Assembly: GCA_012800475.1 (NCBI GenBank) | Contig: JAAZJF010000395.1 | Location: forward strand, 1-11,507 | Source of the DNA: Gammaproteobacteria bacterium | Lineage (GTDB): Bacteria; Pseudomonadota; Gammaproteobacteria; Pseudomonadales; Pseudomonadaceae | Length of the DNA stretch: 11,507 nucleotides | Direction: 5' to 3' | In this document: positions 1 to 6,898 of the stretch, piece by piece | How positions within the stretch are numbered: position 1 is the first letter of the stretch | How the letters are laid out: every line of letters begins with the position of its first letter | Notes under the pieces: generated by a model | What the model was told of the DNA's origin: nothing | Seen by the model: only the letters and a program-made list of their open reading frames with translations | Database searches by the model: none | Program-made: the position numbers and the translations under genes

Positions 1-40
1 CCTTTGCGTAAGGTCGTGCAAGCGTATTGATATTTGACAT
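1..40 (-). CDS. atpH: ATP synthase F1 delta subunit, N-terminal fragment (cut by window edge)
   Basis: Only the first 13 codons are in the window. An ATG at 40-38 opens a peptide starting MSNINTLARPYAK, and the LARPYAK motif is the typical N-terminus of the delta subunit, which joins the F1 head to the peripheral b-subunit stalk. It starts 12 nt after the atpF stop, with a GAGG ribosome binding site 6 nt upstream of the ATG. The position directly after atpF is the standard one in the atp operon. The rest of the gene lies beyond the left edge, so nothing can be said about its integrity. The identification rests on the motif plus gene order. Confidence 0.85.
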   Translation of the reverse strand, partial: MSNINTLARPYAK

Positions 41-52
41 CGCTTGCCTCGC

Positions 53-523
53 TTAAAGTTGTGCGGCCAATTGTTCGACCAGTTGATTGTGAGCGCTTGC
101 ATCCACGGACGAACCGAGAATTTGTTCTGCACCCGCAACCGCTAATACTGAAACCTGCGCACGTAGATCTTCTTTAACGCGATTTACTTCAAGGTCAATC
201 TCTGTTTTAGCATTGGCAATTAAACGATCGCCTTCGGCGCGCGCTTGTTGCTTAGCTTCTTCAACGATCTCACTTGCAGTTTTATTCGCTTTTTCAAGCA
301 TCTCTGCTGCAGTTTTTTTCGTATCACGCAACATTTCTGTCGCTTTTTCTTGTGCAAGTCTTAGATCGCGCTCAGCGCGTCCAGCTGCATCTAAACCTTC
401 AGCAATTTTCTTCTGGCGTGCATCCATTGCATTCGTAATTGGAGGCCATACGAACTTCATGCAAAACCATACAAAAATAGCGAAGGCAATCAATTGACCA
501 ATAAGCGTCAAATTAATATTCAC
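53..523 (-). CDS. atpF: ATP synthase F0 b subunit (peripheral stalk)
   Basis: This 156-residue protein is the same length as E. coli AtpF. One N-terminal membrane segment (about residues 5-27) ends in the conserved KFVWPP motif. A long charged helix follows (about 35-125, rich in Ala, Glu, Lys and Arg) that dimerises as the stator coiled coil. The C-terminal part carries the VLAVAGAEQIL motif that contacts the delta subunit. The start codon is GTG at 523-521, not ATG. It is supported by a GAGG ribosome binding site about 8 nt upstream and by an N-terminus (MNINLTLIGQ) that aligns with the family. An 81-nt gap with a strong hairpin separates it from atpE upstream. atpH follows 12 nt downstream. 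Confidence 0.96.
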   Translation of the reverse strand: MNINLTLIGQLIAFAIFVWFCMKFVWPPITNAMDARQKKIAEGLDAAGRAERDLRLAQEKATEMLRDTKKTAAEMLEKANKTASEIVEEAKQQARAEGDRLIANAKTEIDLEVNRVKEDLRAQVSVLAVAGAEQILGSSVDASAHNQLVEQLAAQL

Positions 524-566
524 TGATCTACCTCATGCTATTTCGTTGTTTATCTGAAAGATAACT

Positions 567-591
567 TCGCGCAGTAACACTTACTGCGCGA
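567..591 (-). promoter_or_regulatory. Strong stem-loop between atpE and atpF
   Basis: The arms 567-577 and 581-591 form a perfect 11-bp stem with a 3-nt loop (578-580), beginning 13 nt after the atpE stop codon. No T-run follows in the direction of transcription, so it does not look like a simple intrinsic terminator. A smaller 6-bp hairpin (550-555 with 559-564) follows. Its place directly after atpE suggests an mRNA-stability or processing element that keeps atpE message high relative to atpF. This fits the need for many c subunits but only two b subunits per enzyme. The structure is seen; the role is inferred. Confidence 0.6.
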
Positions 592-604
592 TGAAATCGC
601 TAGA

Positions 605-844
605 TCAGCCTGCCATACCTGGGGCTACAACGAAAATCAGGTACATAGCCATACCAACACCAATCATTGGAACGGCGTCAAGTAGACCAGCCATGATGAA
701 AGTTTTAGTTTGTAATTGTGGTGCCAATTCTGGCTGACGCGCTGTTGATTCAAGTAGTTTGCCACCTAAGATAGCAAAACCTAAACCTGTTGCTAATGCG
801 CCCATACCGAGGATGATGGCGGCAGCGATAATTACAATTTCCAT
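605..844 (-). CDS. atpE: ATP synthase F0 c subunit (rotor ring proteolipid)
   Basis: The 79-residue hydrophobic hairpin has two membrane helices (about residues 3-27 and 46-75) joined by the polar loop ARQPEL (35-40), the signature of the c subunit. The ion-binding carboxylate is Asp56 in GLLDAVPMIGVG, equivalent to E. coli Asp61. The Asp, and the absence of the Glu/Gln/Ser set seen in sodium-type rings, points to proton coupling. The ATG at 844-842 has a good AGGAG ribosome binding site 5 nt upstream. A 68-nt A+T-rich leader separates it from atpB and resembles the E. coli atpE translation enhancer. Many c subunits form the rotor ring turned against AtpB. Confidence 0.97.
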   Translation of the reverse strand: MEIVIIAAAIILGMGALATGLGFAILGGKLLESTARQPELAPQLQTKTFIMAGLLDAVPMIGVGMAMYLIFVVAPGMAG

Positions 845-912
845 AGTTACTCCTAGAGTTTTAAGTTTTCAAGTTTACAGTTAAAGTTTTAAAGTTAACG
901 CCCGCTTTCGCG
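845..912 (-). promoter_or_regulatory. A+T-rich leader before atpE, probable translation enhancer
   Basis: The gap between atpB and atpE, read on the minus strand, begins with a small GAAA-loop hairpin (CGC-GAAA-GCG). It continues as about 45 nt of A/T-rich, low-structure sequence with repeated AACTTTAAAACTTTAACTG-like units before the AGGAG site. E. coli atpE has a U/A-rich enhancer containing TTTTAACTGAAAC directly before its ribosome binding site, and TTTAACTGTAAAC here is similar. The likely role is high translation of the c subunit, which is needed in many copies per enzyme. Sequence resemblance only. Confidence 0.5.
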
Positions 913-1728
913 TCAATGGCTTTCTTCGTGGGCTGAACTCAGGTAAACGATGGTCAGCACCATAAAGATAAAGGCCTGTAACGGGATCACCAGAATATGG
1001 AAGATTGCCCATGGCCCATAAAGCGCCCACTGTACGTAAAACGGCAGTAGCGCAATTAGGATAAACACCACTTCACCAGCGTACATGTTACCAAACAGAC
1101 GCAAAGCAAGGCTTAATGGTTTAGTAAACAGACCCAGCAACTCAAGGAACAAGTTAAACGGGATCAGCGACCAGTGTTTAAACGGGGTAAACGACAGTTC
1201 TTTGATATAACCACCCGTGCCTTTAATCTTCAGACTGTAGAACACAATCAAGAAGAACACACCGATAGAAATACCGAACGTAGCGTTTGGATCAGCTGTA
1301 GGTACATATTTAAAGTAAGGCACGCCCGCAGCAGCAGCTAAACTTGGAATCACATCAATTGGGATCCACTTTAAGCTGTTCATTAGCAAGATCCACATAA
1401 ATACGGTCAATGCTAAAGGAGCAATCAGCGCGCTACGACCATAAAAGGTGTCGCGAACCATGTTTTGTACAAACTCAACGACCACTTCGACGAAGCCTTG
1501 CAATCCTGTTGGTACACCTTCGTTCGCCTTAACAGCCACACGACGGAATAAAAACAGAAAAATAAAGCCCATCAGTAATGACATTGCCATGGTATCCACA
1601 TGGATCGCCATAAAGCCCATATCACTGGCTTGCTGTGCAGTTTCTGCAAACTGCCACTTGCCGTCCAATTTACCGTAGGTCAGGTTTTGTAAGTGGTGCT
1701 GAATATATTCAACAGAGTTTTGTGCCAT
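913..1728 (-). CDS. atpB: ATP synthase F0 a subunit (proton channel)
   Basis: The 271-residue polytopic membrane protein matches the a subunit in length and motifs. The conserved segment LSLALRLFGNMYAGEVVF contains the essential Arg210 and Glu219, at the same numbers as in E. coli. His244 and Gln251 correspond to the other channel residues (E. coli His245 and Gln252). About five to six membrane segments are visible (around 47-62, 101-117, 151-166, 190-230 and 240-265). The protein forms the two proton half-channels next to the c ring. The ATG at 1728-1726 has a GAGG site 5 nt upstream. It begins 15 nt after the atpI stop, so the two are co-transcribed. Confidence 0.97.
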   Translation of the reverse strand: MAQNSVEYIQHHLQNLTYGKLDGKWQFAETAQQASDMGFMAIHVDTMAMSLLMGFIFLFLFRRVAVKANEGVPTGLQGFVEVVVEFVQNMVRDTFYGRSALIAPLALTVFMWILLMNSLKWIPIDVIPSLAAAAGVPYFKYVPTADPNATFGISIGVFFLIVFYSLKIKGTGGYIKELSFTPFKHWSLIPFNLFLELLGLFTKPLSLALRLFGNMYAGEVVFILIALLPFYVQWALYGPWAIFHILVIPLQAFIFMVLTIVYLSSAHEESH

Positions 1729-1743
1729 AAATGCCTCAACCGC

Positions 1744-2142
1744 TCAACGCTTTAGAAAGCTTTTCGTCAAAAGAAGTGATGTTGCAGAAGTCATCTGCAC
1801 CAATATATAACCAACGAACACGGCTAGCACGTTCAGTGGCTTCACCCCCAAGAACAGCACTGCAAAAAGCACTGCTGTAAGAATCAATTTACCCATTTCG
1901 CCAGCCCAAAATGACTGCACGATAGCGCCTATTGAACGCGCACCAAAATACTGGAATGCTTTGTACGTAAAGTACATGTTCGGTAGCAATGCAGTCAGCC
2001 CACCCAGCCACGCTGAATATGCTGCAACCCACCCCTGCATCAGCCCAAACAACAGTCCAATCAGAACTGCCATTGCAGCCTGTAACACGATAACGCGAAA
2101 CATCGGCTGGCGATGAAAAGGAACTTTATTTCGATACGCCAC
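1744..2142 (-). CDS. atpI: ATP synthase assembly protein AtpI
   Basis: The 132-residue hydrophobic protein at the head of the atp operon is recognised by position, size and about four membrane helices (roughly residues 15-32, 38-57, 78-95 and 100-122). AtpI is non-essential and helps assemble the c ring and F0. The start is GTG at 2142-2140. An in-frame TGA lies ten codons upstream and excludes a much longer protein. The nearest ribosome-binding-like elements, AGG and AAGGA, are 6 and 12 nt away, so initiation may be weak. A later in-frame ATG (codon 14) lacks a ribosome binding site. A clear promoter lies upstream in the gap after parB. Confidence 0.88.
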   Translation of the reverse strand: MAYRNKVPFHRQPMFRVIVLQAAMAVLIGLLFGLMQGWVAAYSAWLGGLTALLPNMYFTYKAFQYFGARSIGAIVQSFWAGEMGKLILTAVLFAVLFLGVKPLNVLAVFVGYILVQMTSATSLLLTKSFLKR

Positions 2143-2205
2143 TGGTTGCCTGATTCCTTCGCTCGCTACTCACTTTGAAATGAATAGCAACAAAATTGCG
2201 CGCAG

Positions 2206-2234
2206 AGTATAGGTTGCTAATGCCATTCATTCAA
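2206..2234 (-). promoter_or_regulatory. Sigma70-like promoter of the atp operon
   Basis: Read on the minus strand, TTGAAT (2234-2229) and TATACT (2211-2206) are separated by exactly 17 bp. This is a close match to the sigma70 consensus, with 4 of 6 bases in the -35 box and 5 of 6 in the -10 box. Transcription would start near 2199, leaving a leader of about 57 nt before the atpI GTG. It lies in the 131-bp gap between parB and atpI, where a separate promoter for the ATP synthase genes is expected. Confidence 0.7.
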
Positions 2235-2273
2235 CTGCCATATAGCTTTTTACGACCAACAGCTATAAAAAAA

Positions 2274-3143
2274 CTAGCGAATGTGGGCCAAAACACCTTG
2301 TAACTCTTCTAATGTGCCATAGCGAATGACTAATTGTCCTTTGCCTTTTTGGCCATGTTTGATCTGTACTTGTGTACCTAAACGCTCAGCTAGTTTTTGC
2401 TCTAAACGTTTTACATCCGGATCCAGTGCAGGTGTTTCTTTAGCCGGCTTAGGGGTTTGCATATTGCGCACTAAAGCTTCAGTTTGTCTCACAGTGAAGG
2501 CCTTTGCCACAACTTGGCGCGCCGCCTCAACCTGCTGATCTGCAGGTAATCCGAGTAGCGCTCGAGCATGGCCCATTTCCAGGTCACCATGCGCCAGCAA
2601 GGTTTTAATCTCATCGGGCAAGCCAATTAGACGCAATAAATTAGCAATACTTGCCCGCGACTTACCCACTGCATTAGCCACCTCTTGCTGAGTGAGCTCA
2701 AACTCTTTTTGTAAGCGTTGCAAAGCAATGGCTTCTTCAACAGGGTTTAAATCTTCGCGCTGAATGTTTTCAATCAGTGCCATGGCAATAGCAGCTTCAT
2801 CGCTCACATTGCGCACCAACGCAGGAATAGTTGCTAAACCTGCAAGCTTTGAGGCGCGCCAGCGACGTTCACCCGCAATAATTTCATATTGATTGGTTGC
2901 AATCAGCCGTACCACAATGGGTTGCATCACCCCTTGAGCCTTAATCGACTGCGCCAGCTCTTCCAAGCTGCTGGGATCCATGTCACCCCGGGGTTGGTAC
3001 TTACCCCGTTGAATACAGTCTAACGTCAGGTGTTGCAGCTCACTGACATCCGCTTGAACGGCAGCTTTTTGTAATGTGTTGGCTGTGGCTCCACCGAGTA
3101 ATGCATCGAGTCCTCGCCCAAGACCGCGTTTTTTAACCGCCAT
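2274..3143 (-). CDS. parB: Chromosome-partitioning protein ParB (CTPase DNA clamp)
   Basis: The 289-residue ParB/Spo0J-type protein binds parS sites near the origin and spreads as a CTP-dependent clamp. The N-terminal KKRGLGRGLDALL (4-16) is the usual ParA-interacting tail. The CTP-binding core includes GERRWRAS (91-98) and ENIQRE (125-130). A helix-turn-helix lies around 150-172 (LTQQEVANAVGKSRASIANL). The C-terminal part (about 243-289) is the dimerisation domain. The ATG at 3143-3141 has an AAGGA site 6 nt upstream and lies 9 nt after the parA stop. No consensus parS site was found in this window, so its binding sites must be elsewhere or diverged. Confidence 0.97.
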   Translation of the reverse strand: MAVKKRGLGRGLDALLGGATANTLQKAAVQADVSELQHLTLDCIQRGKYQPRGDMDPSSLEELAQSIKAQGVMQPIVVRLIATNQYEIIAGERRWRASKLAGLATIPALVRNVSDEAAIAMALIENIQREDLNPVEEAIALQRLQKEFELTQQEVANAVGKSRASIANLLRLIGLPDEIKTLLAHGDLEMGHARALLGLPADQQVEAARQVVAKAFTVRQTEALVRNMQTPKPAKETPALDPDVKRLEQKLAERLGTQVQIKHGQKGKGQLVIRYGTLEELQGVLAHIR

Positions 3144-3152
3144 AATGATTCC

Positions 3153-3944
3153 TTATGCGCGTGTTGAAGCACGCTGACTGGCACGCTGACGACGAGATAA
3201 TTCACCAGCGAGCTCTAAATAGGCTAAAGCACCACGTGATTTTTTATCATAAGCCAAAACAGGCATCCCGTGACTTGGAGCCTCGGCTAAGCGGACGTTA
3301 CGTGGAATAACCGTCTCATATAATTTATCACCGAAGTGATTCTGTAACTGCTGTGAAACATCATTGGTTAAACTTAAGCGTGGATCATACATGGTTCGCA
3401 AAATACCTTCTATTTGCAACTCAGGGTTCAACTGCGCAGCAATACGCTCAATGCTACCAATTAAGTCAGTTAAACCTTCTAAGGCAAAATACTCGCATTG
3501 CATTGGAATCAACACTGCATCCGCTGCAACCAAGGCGTTAATGGTCAACATGCTCAATGCCGGCGGGCAATCGATCAAAATGTAATCATAATTACCACGC
3601 ACCGGCTTCAAGGCATCCAATAAGCGACGTTCTTTATTCGGTAAATCTAAAAGTACAACTTCAGCGGCGGTTAAATCGCGGTTGGAGGGTAGCAGCTGGT
3701 AACCACCCTCTTCAGAAAACTGCATCACATCAATCAGGTCAGCGTGACCTGTCAAAACATCCAAAACTGAATGCTGCAAGCTATGTTTATCCACACCACT
3801 GCCCATTGTTGCGTTGCCTTGAGGATCAAGGTCAATCAACAATACATGGCGACGCGTTGCCACTAAGGAGGCGGCCAAGTTGATACAGGTTGTAGTTTTA
3901 CCGACACCGCCTTTTTGATTGGCGATTGCCACGACCTTGCCCAT
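3153..3944 (-). CDS. parA: Chromosome-partitioning ATPase ParA (Soj family)
   Basis: The 263-residue deviant-Walker ATPase works with ParB to segregate origin regions by dynamic binding to the nucleoid. The P-loop KGGVGKTT spans 11-18 with the signature lysine, the Walker A' region LIDLDPQGN spans 36-44, and Walker B YILIDCPP spans 121-128 (Asp125). There is no N-terminal DNA-binding domain, which marks the chromosomal (type Ib-like, Soj) rather than plasmid type Ia form. The ATG at 3944-3942 has a GAGGAG site 5 nt upstream and starts 13 nt after the rsmG stop. A perfect DnaA box (3787-3795) lies inside the gene where it encodes Val-Asp-Lys. Confidence 0.97.
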   Translation of the reverse strand: MGKVVAIANQKGGVGKTTTCINLAASLVATRRHVLLIDLDPQGNATMGSGVDKHSLQHSVLDVLTGHADLIDVMQFSEEGGYQLLPSNRDLTAAEVVLLDLPNKERRLLDALKPVRGNYDYILIDCPPALSMLTINALVAADAVLIPMQCEYFALEGLTDLIGSIERIAAQLNPELQIEGILRTMYDPRLSLTNDVSQQLQNHFGDKLYETVIPRNVRLAEAPSHGMPVLAYDKKSRGALAYLELAGELSRRQRASQRASTRA

Positions 3945-3957
3945 GTTATCTCCTCAA

Positions 3958-4602
3958 TTATGACTGACGTTGCAAGATCAATAAGTGTCGTTGCCCTTGG
4001 CAACCTGGCACTTTTAAAATCTGACAGCTTTCAAGATGAAAATCCTCTGGCAATGCTTGTAACTCATCATCAGGATGCACACCTTTCATGGCTAACCAGT
4101 GTGTTTTAACGTCGCCTAAGTGACGGGTCCAATTACTAAAATCTTCAAGCGAGCTGAATGCTCGCGAGATAATACCTGTGAAGGCTTGCTCGGGTGTATA
4201 AGCTTCAACACGGCTGTGGATAACTTGAAGGTTATCCAACTTTAACTCCAGCTTAACCTGAGTTAAAAAGCGCGTTTTCTTACCATTGGAATCCAGTAGC
4301 GTGAACTGCCGTTCTGGAAACAGAATGGCTAAGGGTACACCTGGCATCCCACCACCACTGCCCACATCAAGCCAGTGATCACCGTATTTTTGTACGCAAT
4401 CAACCACGCTCAAACTATCGAGCAAATGGCGTGACACCATTTCATCAGGGTTGCGTACTGCGGTTAAGTTGTAGGCCTTGTTCCACTTAATCAATAAACC
4501 TAAATACTGCAGCAATTGCTCTTGCTGAGATTCGTTTAAAGCAATATTGAGCTGCTGTGCGCCCTGAATTAATTCTTGCGCATGTTGTGGGGTCACACTC
4601 AT
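3958..4602 (-). CDS. rsmG: 16S rRNA (guanine-527-N7) methyltransferase RsmG
   Basis: The 214-residue SAM-dependent methyltransferase (formerly GidB) makes m7G527 in 16S rRNA, in the 530 loop of the decoding region. Loss of RsmG gives low-level streptomycin resistance in several bacteria. The family motif KWNKAYNLTAVR (39-50) and the SAM-binding loop WLDVGSGGGMPGVPLA (77-92) are intact. NPDEMVSRHLLDS (51-63) is also typical. Its ATG (4602-4600) overlaps the mnmG TGA (4601-4599) as ATGA, indicating translational coupling. This fits the rather distant GGAG site, 11 nt upstream. A perfect DnaA box (4215-4223) lies inside the coding sequence. Confidence 0.97.
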   Translation of the reverse strand: MSVTPQHAQELIQGAQQLNIALNESQQEQLLQYLGLLIKWNKAYNLTAVRNPDEMVSRHLLDSLSVVDCVQKYGDHWLDVGSGGGMPGVPLAILFPERQFTLLDSNGKKTRFLTQVKLELKLDNLQVIHSRVEAYTPEQAFTGIISRAFSSLEDFSNWTRHLGDVKTHWLAMKGVHPDDELQALPEDFHLESCQILKVPGCQGQRHLLILQRQS

Positions 4603-6497
4603 GAATCTGACTGCTCCAACGACTGGGTCGCTTTACGTTTTTTCAAATGCACCATCAACAAAGATACGGCTGCTTGTGTGACACCAGGGATACGTGAAGC
4701 TTGCCCTAAGGTTTCAGGCCGAGCGACAACTAATTTTTGTTGTATTTCTTTGGATAAACCAGAAATAACAGTGTAATCAATATCAGCGGGTAATTTGACC
4801 GCTTCGCTGGCACGCAATTTAGCAATATCATCGAGCTGACGATCAAGATAACCGGCATATTTAGTTTTGATTTCTAACTGCTCAGCAATCTGCTCATCCG
4901 TGATGCCACCGCCCGTCACAGCTACTAAATCGAGATAGTTAATTTCGGGGCGCGCCAGCAAATTGAGTAGATTATACTCGTGAGTTAGGGGCGTATTAAA
5001 TTTCTCCATCACGGCTTCACCGAACGGCGTTCCCGGACGTACCCAGGTATCTTTTAAACGCTGTTCTTCCTGAGCAATGGCTTCGCGCTTTGCTTCAAAA
5101 ATAGACCAACGGTGATCATCGACTAAACCAATTTCGCGACCTTTCTCGGTCAGGCGCATATCAGCATTGTCTTCACGCAGAATTAAACGGTACTCAGCAC
5201 GTGATGTGAACATACGGTAAGGCTCTTGTGCACCCAGCGTAATCAAGTCATCAATCAATACGCCTAAATAGGCTTCATCACGACGGGGGTGCCAACTGTC
5301 TTGGCCTTGTGAACGTAAGGCTGCGTTGCTTCCAGCTAACAAACCTTGAATACCCGCTTCCTCATAGCCTGTGGTGCCGTTAATTTGTCCAGCAAAGAAC
5401 AAACCTGCAATAACCTTAGTTTCTAAGCTGTATTTTAAATCTCGAGGATCAAAATAATCGTATTCAATGGCATAACCTGGACGAATGATATGCGCATTTT
5501 CCATACCACGGATGGAGTGCACAAGATCCAACTGCACGTCAAAAGGTAACGAGGTTGAAATCCCATTGGGGTACAGCTCATGGGTTTTTAAACCTTCAGG
5601 CTCTAAGAAAATCTGATGGCTGTCTTTATCGGCAAAACGATGAATCTTATCTTCAATGGATGGGCAGTAACGTGGGCCCACACCTTCAATGACTCCGGCA
5701 TACATCGGTGAGCGGTCTAGATTTTTAGCAATGATGTCATGAGTTTTGCTGTTGGTATGGGTAATCCAGCAACTGACCTGCTCGGGATGCTGTTCGCGAT
5801 TGCCCAAAAACGACATCACTGGCAAAGGTGTGTCACCGGGTTGCTCAGTCATCACTGAAAAATCAACAGAGCGTGCATCAATGCGCGGTGGTGTACCGGT
5901 TTTTAAGCGATCAATGCGCAAAGGCAACTCACGCATACGTTGTGCTAATGCATTCGCCGGCGGATCACCTGCTCGGCCACCTGAATAATTTTGTAAACCA
6001 ATATGGATTAAGCCACCAAGGAATGTTCCAGTGGTTAAAACAACGTTATCAGCAAAGAAACGTAAGCCCATTTGGGTGACTGCACCACGCACTTGATCAT
6101 TTTCAACAATCAAGTCTTCAACCGCCTGCTGGAAAATCCATAAGTTGGGTTGGTGTTCAATAATTTCACGAATCGCTGCTTTGTACAGTACACGGTCAGC
6201 CTGTGCACGAGTGGCACGTACTGCTGGTCCTTTACGGCTGTTGAGGATTCGAAACTGGATACCACTTAAATCGGCTGCGGTTGCCATTGATCCACCGAGC
6301 GCATCAATTTCACGCACTAGGTGGCTTTTACCAATACCGCCAATAGCGGGGTTACAACTCATCTGCCCGAGGGTTTCGATGTTGTGAGTCAGTAATAAGG
6401 TTTTGACACCCATGCGTGCAGAAGCTAATGCGGCTTCTGTACCAGCATGGCCACCACCAATCACTATCACGTCAAAACGGGAAGGATAATCCACCAT
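4599..6497 (-). CDS. mnmG: tRNA uridine-34 5-carboxymethylaminomethyl modification enzyme, FAD subunit
   Basis: The 632-residue FAD protein (GidA) forms a heterotetramer with MnmE. Together they install (carboxymethyl)aminomethyl groups at C5 of wobble U34, using methylene-tetrahydrofolate, FAD/NADH and GTP. The dinucleotide-binding motif IVIGGGHAGTEAA lies at 11-23. The two GidA signatures are at 89-102 (RKGPAVRATRAQAD) and 373-389 (NGTTGYEEAGIQGLLAG). The conserved cysteines are Cys48 (SCNPAIGG) and Cys278 (RYCPSIED). The C-terminal helical domain (about 545-620) binds MnmE and tRNA. The ATG at 6497 lies only 3 nt after GAGG. GTG at codon 2 would have a better spacing of 6 nt, so the start could be one codon later. 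It is the first gene after the oriC-like gap. Confidence 0.98.
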   Translation of the reverse strand: MVDYPSRFDVIVIGGGHAGTEAALASARMGVKTLLLTHNIETLGQMSCNPAIGGIGKSHLVREIDALGGSMATAADLSGIQFRILNSRKGPAVRATRAQADRVLYKAAIREIIEHQPNLWIFQQAVEDLIVENDQVRGAVTQMGLRFFADNVVLTTGTFLGGLIHIGLQNYSGGRAGDPPANALAQRMRELPLRIDRLKTGTPPRIDARSVDFSVMTEQPGDTPLPVMSFLGNREQHPEQVSCWITHTNSKTHDIIAKNLDRSPMYAGVIEGVGPRYCPSIEDKIHRFADKDSHQIFLEPEGLKTHELYPNGISTSLPFDVQLDLVHSIRGMENAHIIRPGYAIEYDYFDPRDLKYSLETKVIAGLFFAGQINGTTGYEEAGIQGLLAGSNAALRSQGQDSWHPRRDEAYLGVLIDDLITLGAQEPYRMFTSRAEYRLILREDNADMRLTEKGREIGLVDDHRWSIFEAKREAIAQEEQRLKDTWVRPGTPFGEAVMEKFNTPLTHEYNLLNLLARPEINYLDLVAVTGGGITDEQIAEQLEIKTKYAGYLDRQLDDIAKLRASEAVKLPADIDYTVISGLSKEIQQKLVVARPETLGQASRIPGVTQAAVSLLMVHLKKRKATQSLEQSDS

Positions 6498-6586
6498 ACA
6501 CCTCAGGATTTTATCTAATTACGGATGAACTCATCAGTGCAGTTTGCGCCTGGGGCTTTACTGCATTTGCATACAGGGCTGTTGTG

Positions 6587-6645
6587 TTTAGCCATGCCAA
6601 GTTCTGAGAGGTCAATAGTATAGATTTTTGCGCAGCTTTGCAGAA
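6587..6645 (-). promoter_or_regulatory. Candidate promoters of the mnmG-rsmG-parAB operon
   Basis: Two overlapping possibilities are visible on the minus strand. One pairs a good -10 TATACT (6622-6617) with a poor -35 TTCTGC (6645-6640) at 17 bp. The other pairs a good -35 TTGACC (6615-6610) with a weak -10 GCTAAA (6592-6587) at 17 bp. Either gives a leader of about 85-115 nt before mnmG. In E. coli the mnmG promoter also sits beside the origin's A+T-rich unwinding region, where its transcription helps initiation. No choice can be made from sequence. Confidence 0.35.
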
Positions 6646-6680
6646 GGTTTCATCACAGAGCTTTTCCTATTCGCTCTGGG

Positions 6681-6757
6681 TTTAAGTAAACAATTATAAA
6701 TTAAGTATAAAGATATAAAGCTTATTTTTAATGCTATTACTACTGAGCTGTTTTTTT
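6681..6757. other. A+T-rich block with 13-mer-like repeats, candidate DNA unwinding element
   Basis: The first 60 bases are 85% A+T. Three consecutive 13-base units at 6718-6730, 6731-6743 and 6745-6757 all carry GCT at positions 3-5. They match the E. coli origin 13-mer consensus GATCTNTTNTTTT at 7, 5 and 10 of 11 informative positions. The third is the best (GAGCTGTTTTTTT) and runs directly into the R1-like DnaA box. In E. coli three 13-mers sit on the mnmG side of box R1, the same side as here, but with a 13-nt gap before R1. The weak match of the middle unit is a reason for caution. Confidence 0.5.
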
Positions 6758-6765
6758 GTGGATAA
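6757..6765 (-). promoter_or_regulatory. Perfect DnaA box in R1 position
   Basis: TGTGGATAA on the plus strand is TTATCCACA on the minus strand, so the box points toward the A+T-rich block and mnmG. This is the orientation and side of box R1 in E. coli oriC. In E. coli R1 is the box next to the unwinding element, from which DnaA is loaded onto the opened strand. Confidence 0.8.
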
Positions 6766-6783
6766 CATCATAAATCTTTTTAA

Positions 6784-6796
6784 GATCAAAGGTTTG
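6784..6796 (+). promoter_or_regulatory. IHF-like site next to the R1-type box
   Basis: GATCAAAGGTTTG matches the IHF consensus WATCAANNNNTTR at every fixed base except the first (G for A/T). The preceding TTTTTAA and the start GATCAA match the E. coli oriC IHF site (TTTTAAGATCAA, from memory). The gap from the end of the R1-type box to GATC is 18 nt here and 18 nt in E. coli. IHF bends the origin to bring DnaA boxes together. This is also the only GATC in the whole gap. Confidence 0.55.
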
Positions 6797-6873
6797 CGAA
6801 GTAAATAAGGCTGTTGAAAAGCACTGTTGAGCCTATTGGATAAGGTCTTTAAGCTTGTGGACAAAAGGGGTAG

Positions 6874-6898
6874 TTATCCACAGGTCGAGTTATCCACA
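6874..6898 (+). promoter_or_regulatory. Two tandem perfect DnaA boxes (R2/R4-like)
   Basis: TTATCCACAG occurs at 6874-6883 and again at 6890-6899, a direct repeat with a 16-bp period. Both point away from mnmG, opposite to the R1-type box, as R2 and R4 do in E. coli. Weaker sites flank them: ATTGGATAA (6835-6843), TGTGGACAA (6856-6864) and TTCTCCACA (6936-6944). The R1-to-last-box distance is about 140 bp, against about 210 bp in E. coli, so the core is more compact. Confidence 0.8.

Noticed and set aside
2241..2267. Inverted repeat TATAGCT/AGCTATA after parB as a terminator
   Set aside because: The stem is A/T-rich with a 13-nt loop, and the T-run on the transcribed strand comes before, not after, the stem. 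It could still be a weak transcript end, but the support is insufficient.
3233..3238. CACGTG core in parA, possible parS
   Set aside because: The flanks (AGCAC before, ATTTTT after) do not match TGTTT/AAACA. A second CACGTG at 5198-5203 in mnmG also lacks the arms.
5746..6387. Plus-strand open frames of 80-83 codons opposite mnmG
   Set aside because: They lie opposite a highly conserved gene, show no family motifs and lack good ribosome binding sites. They are antisense shadows.
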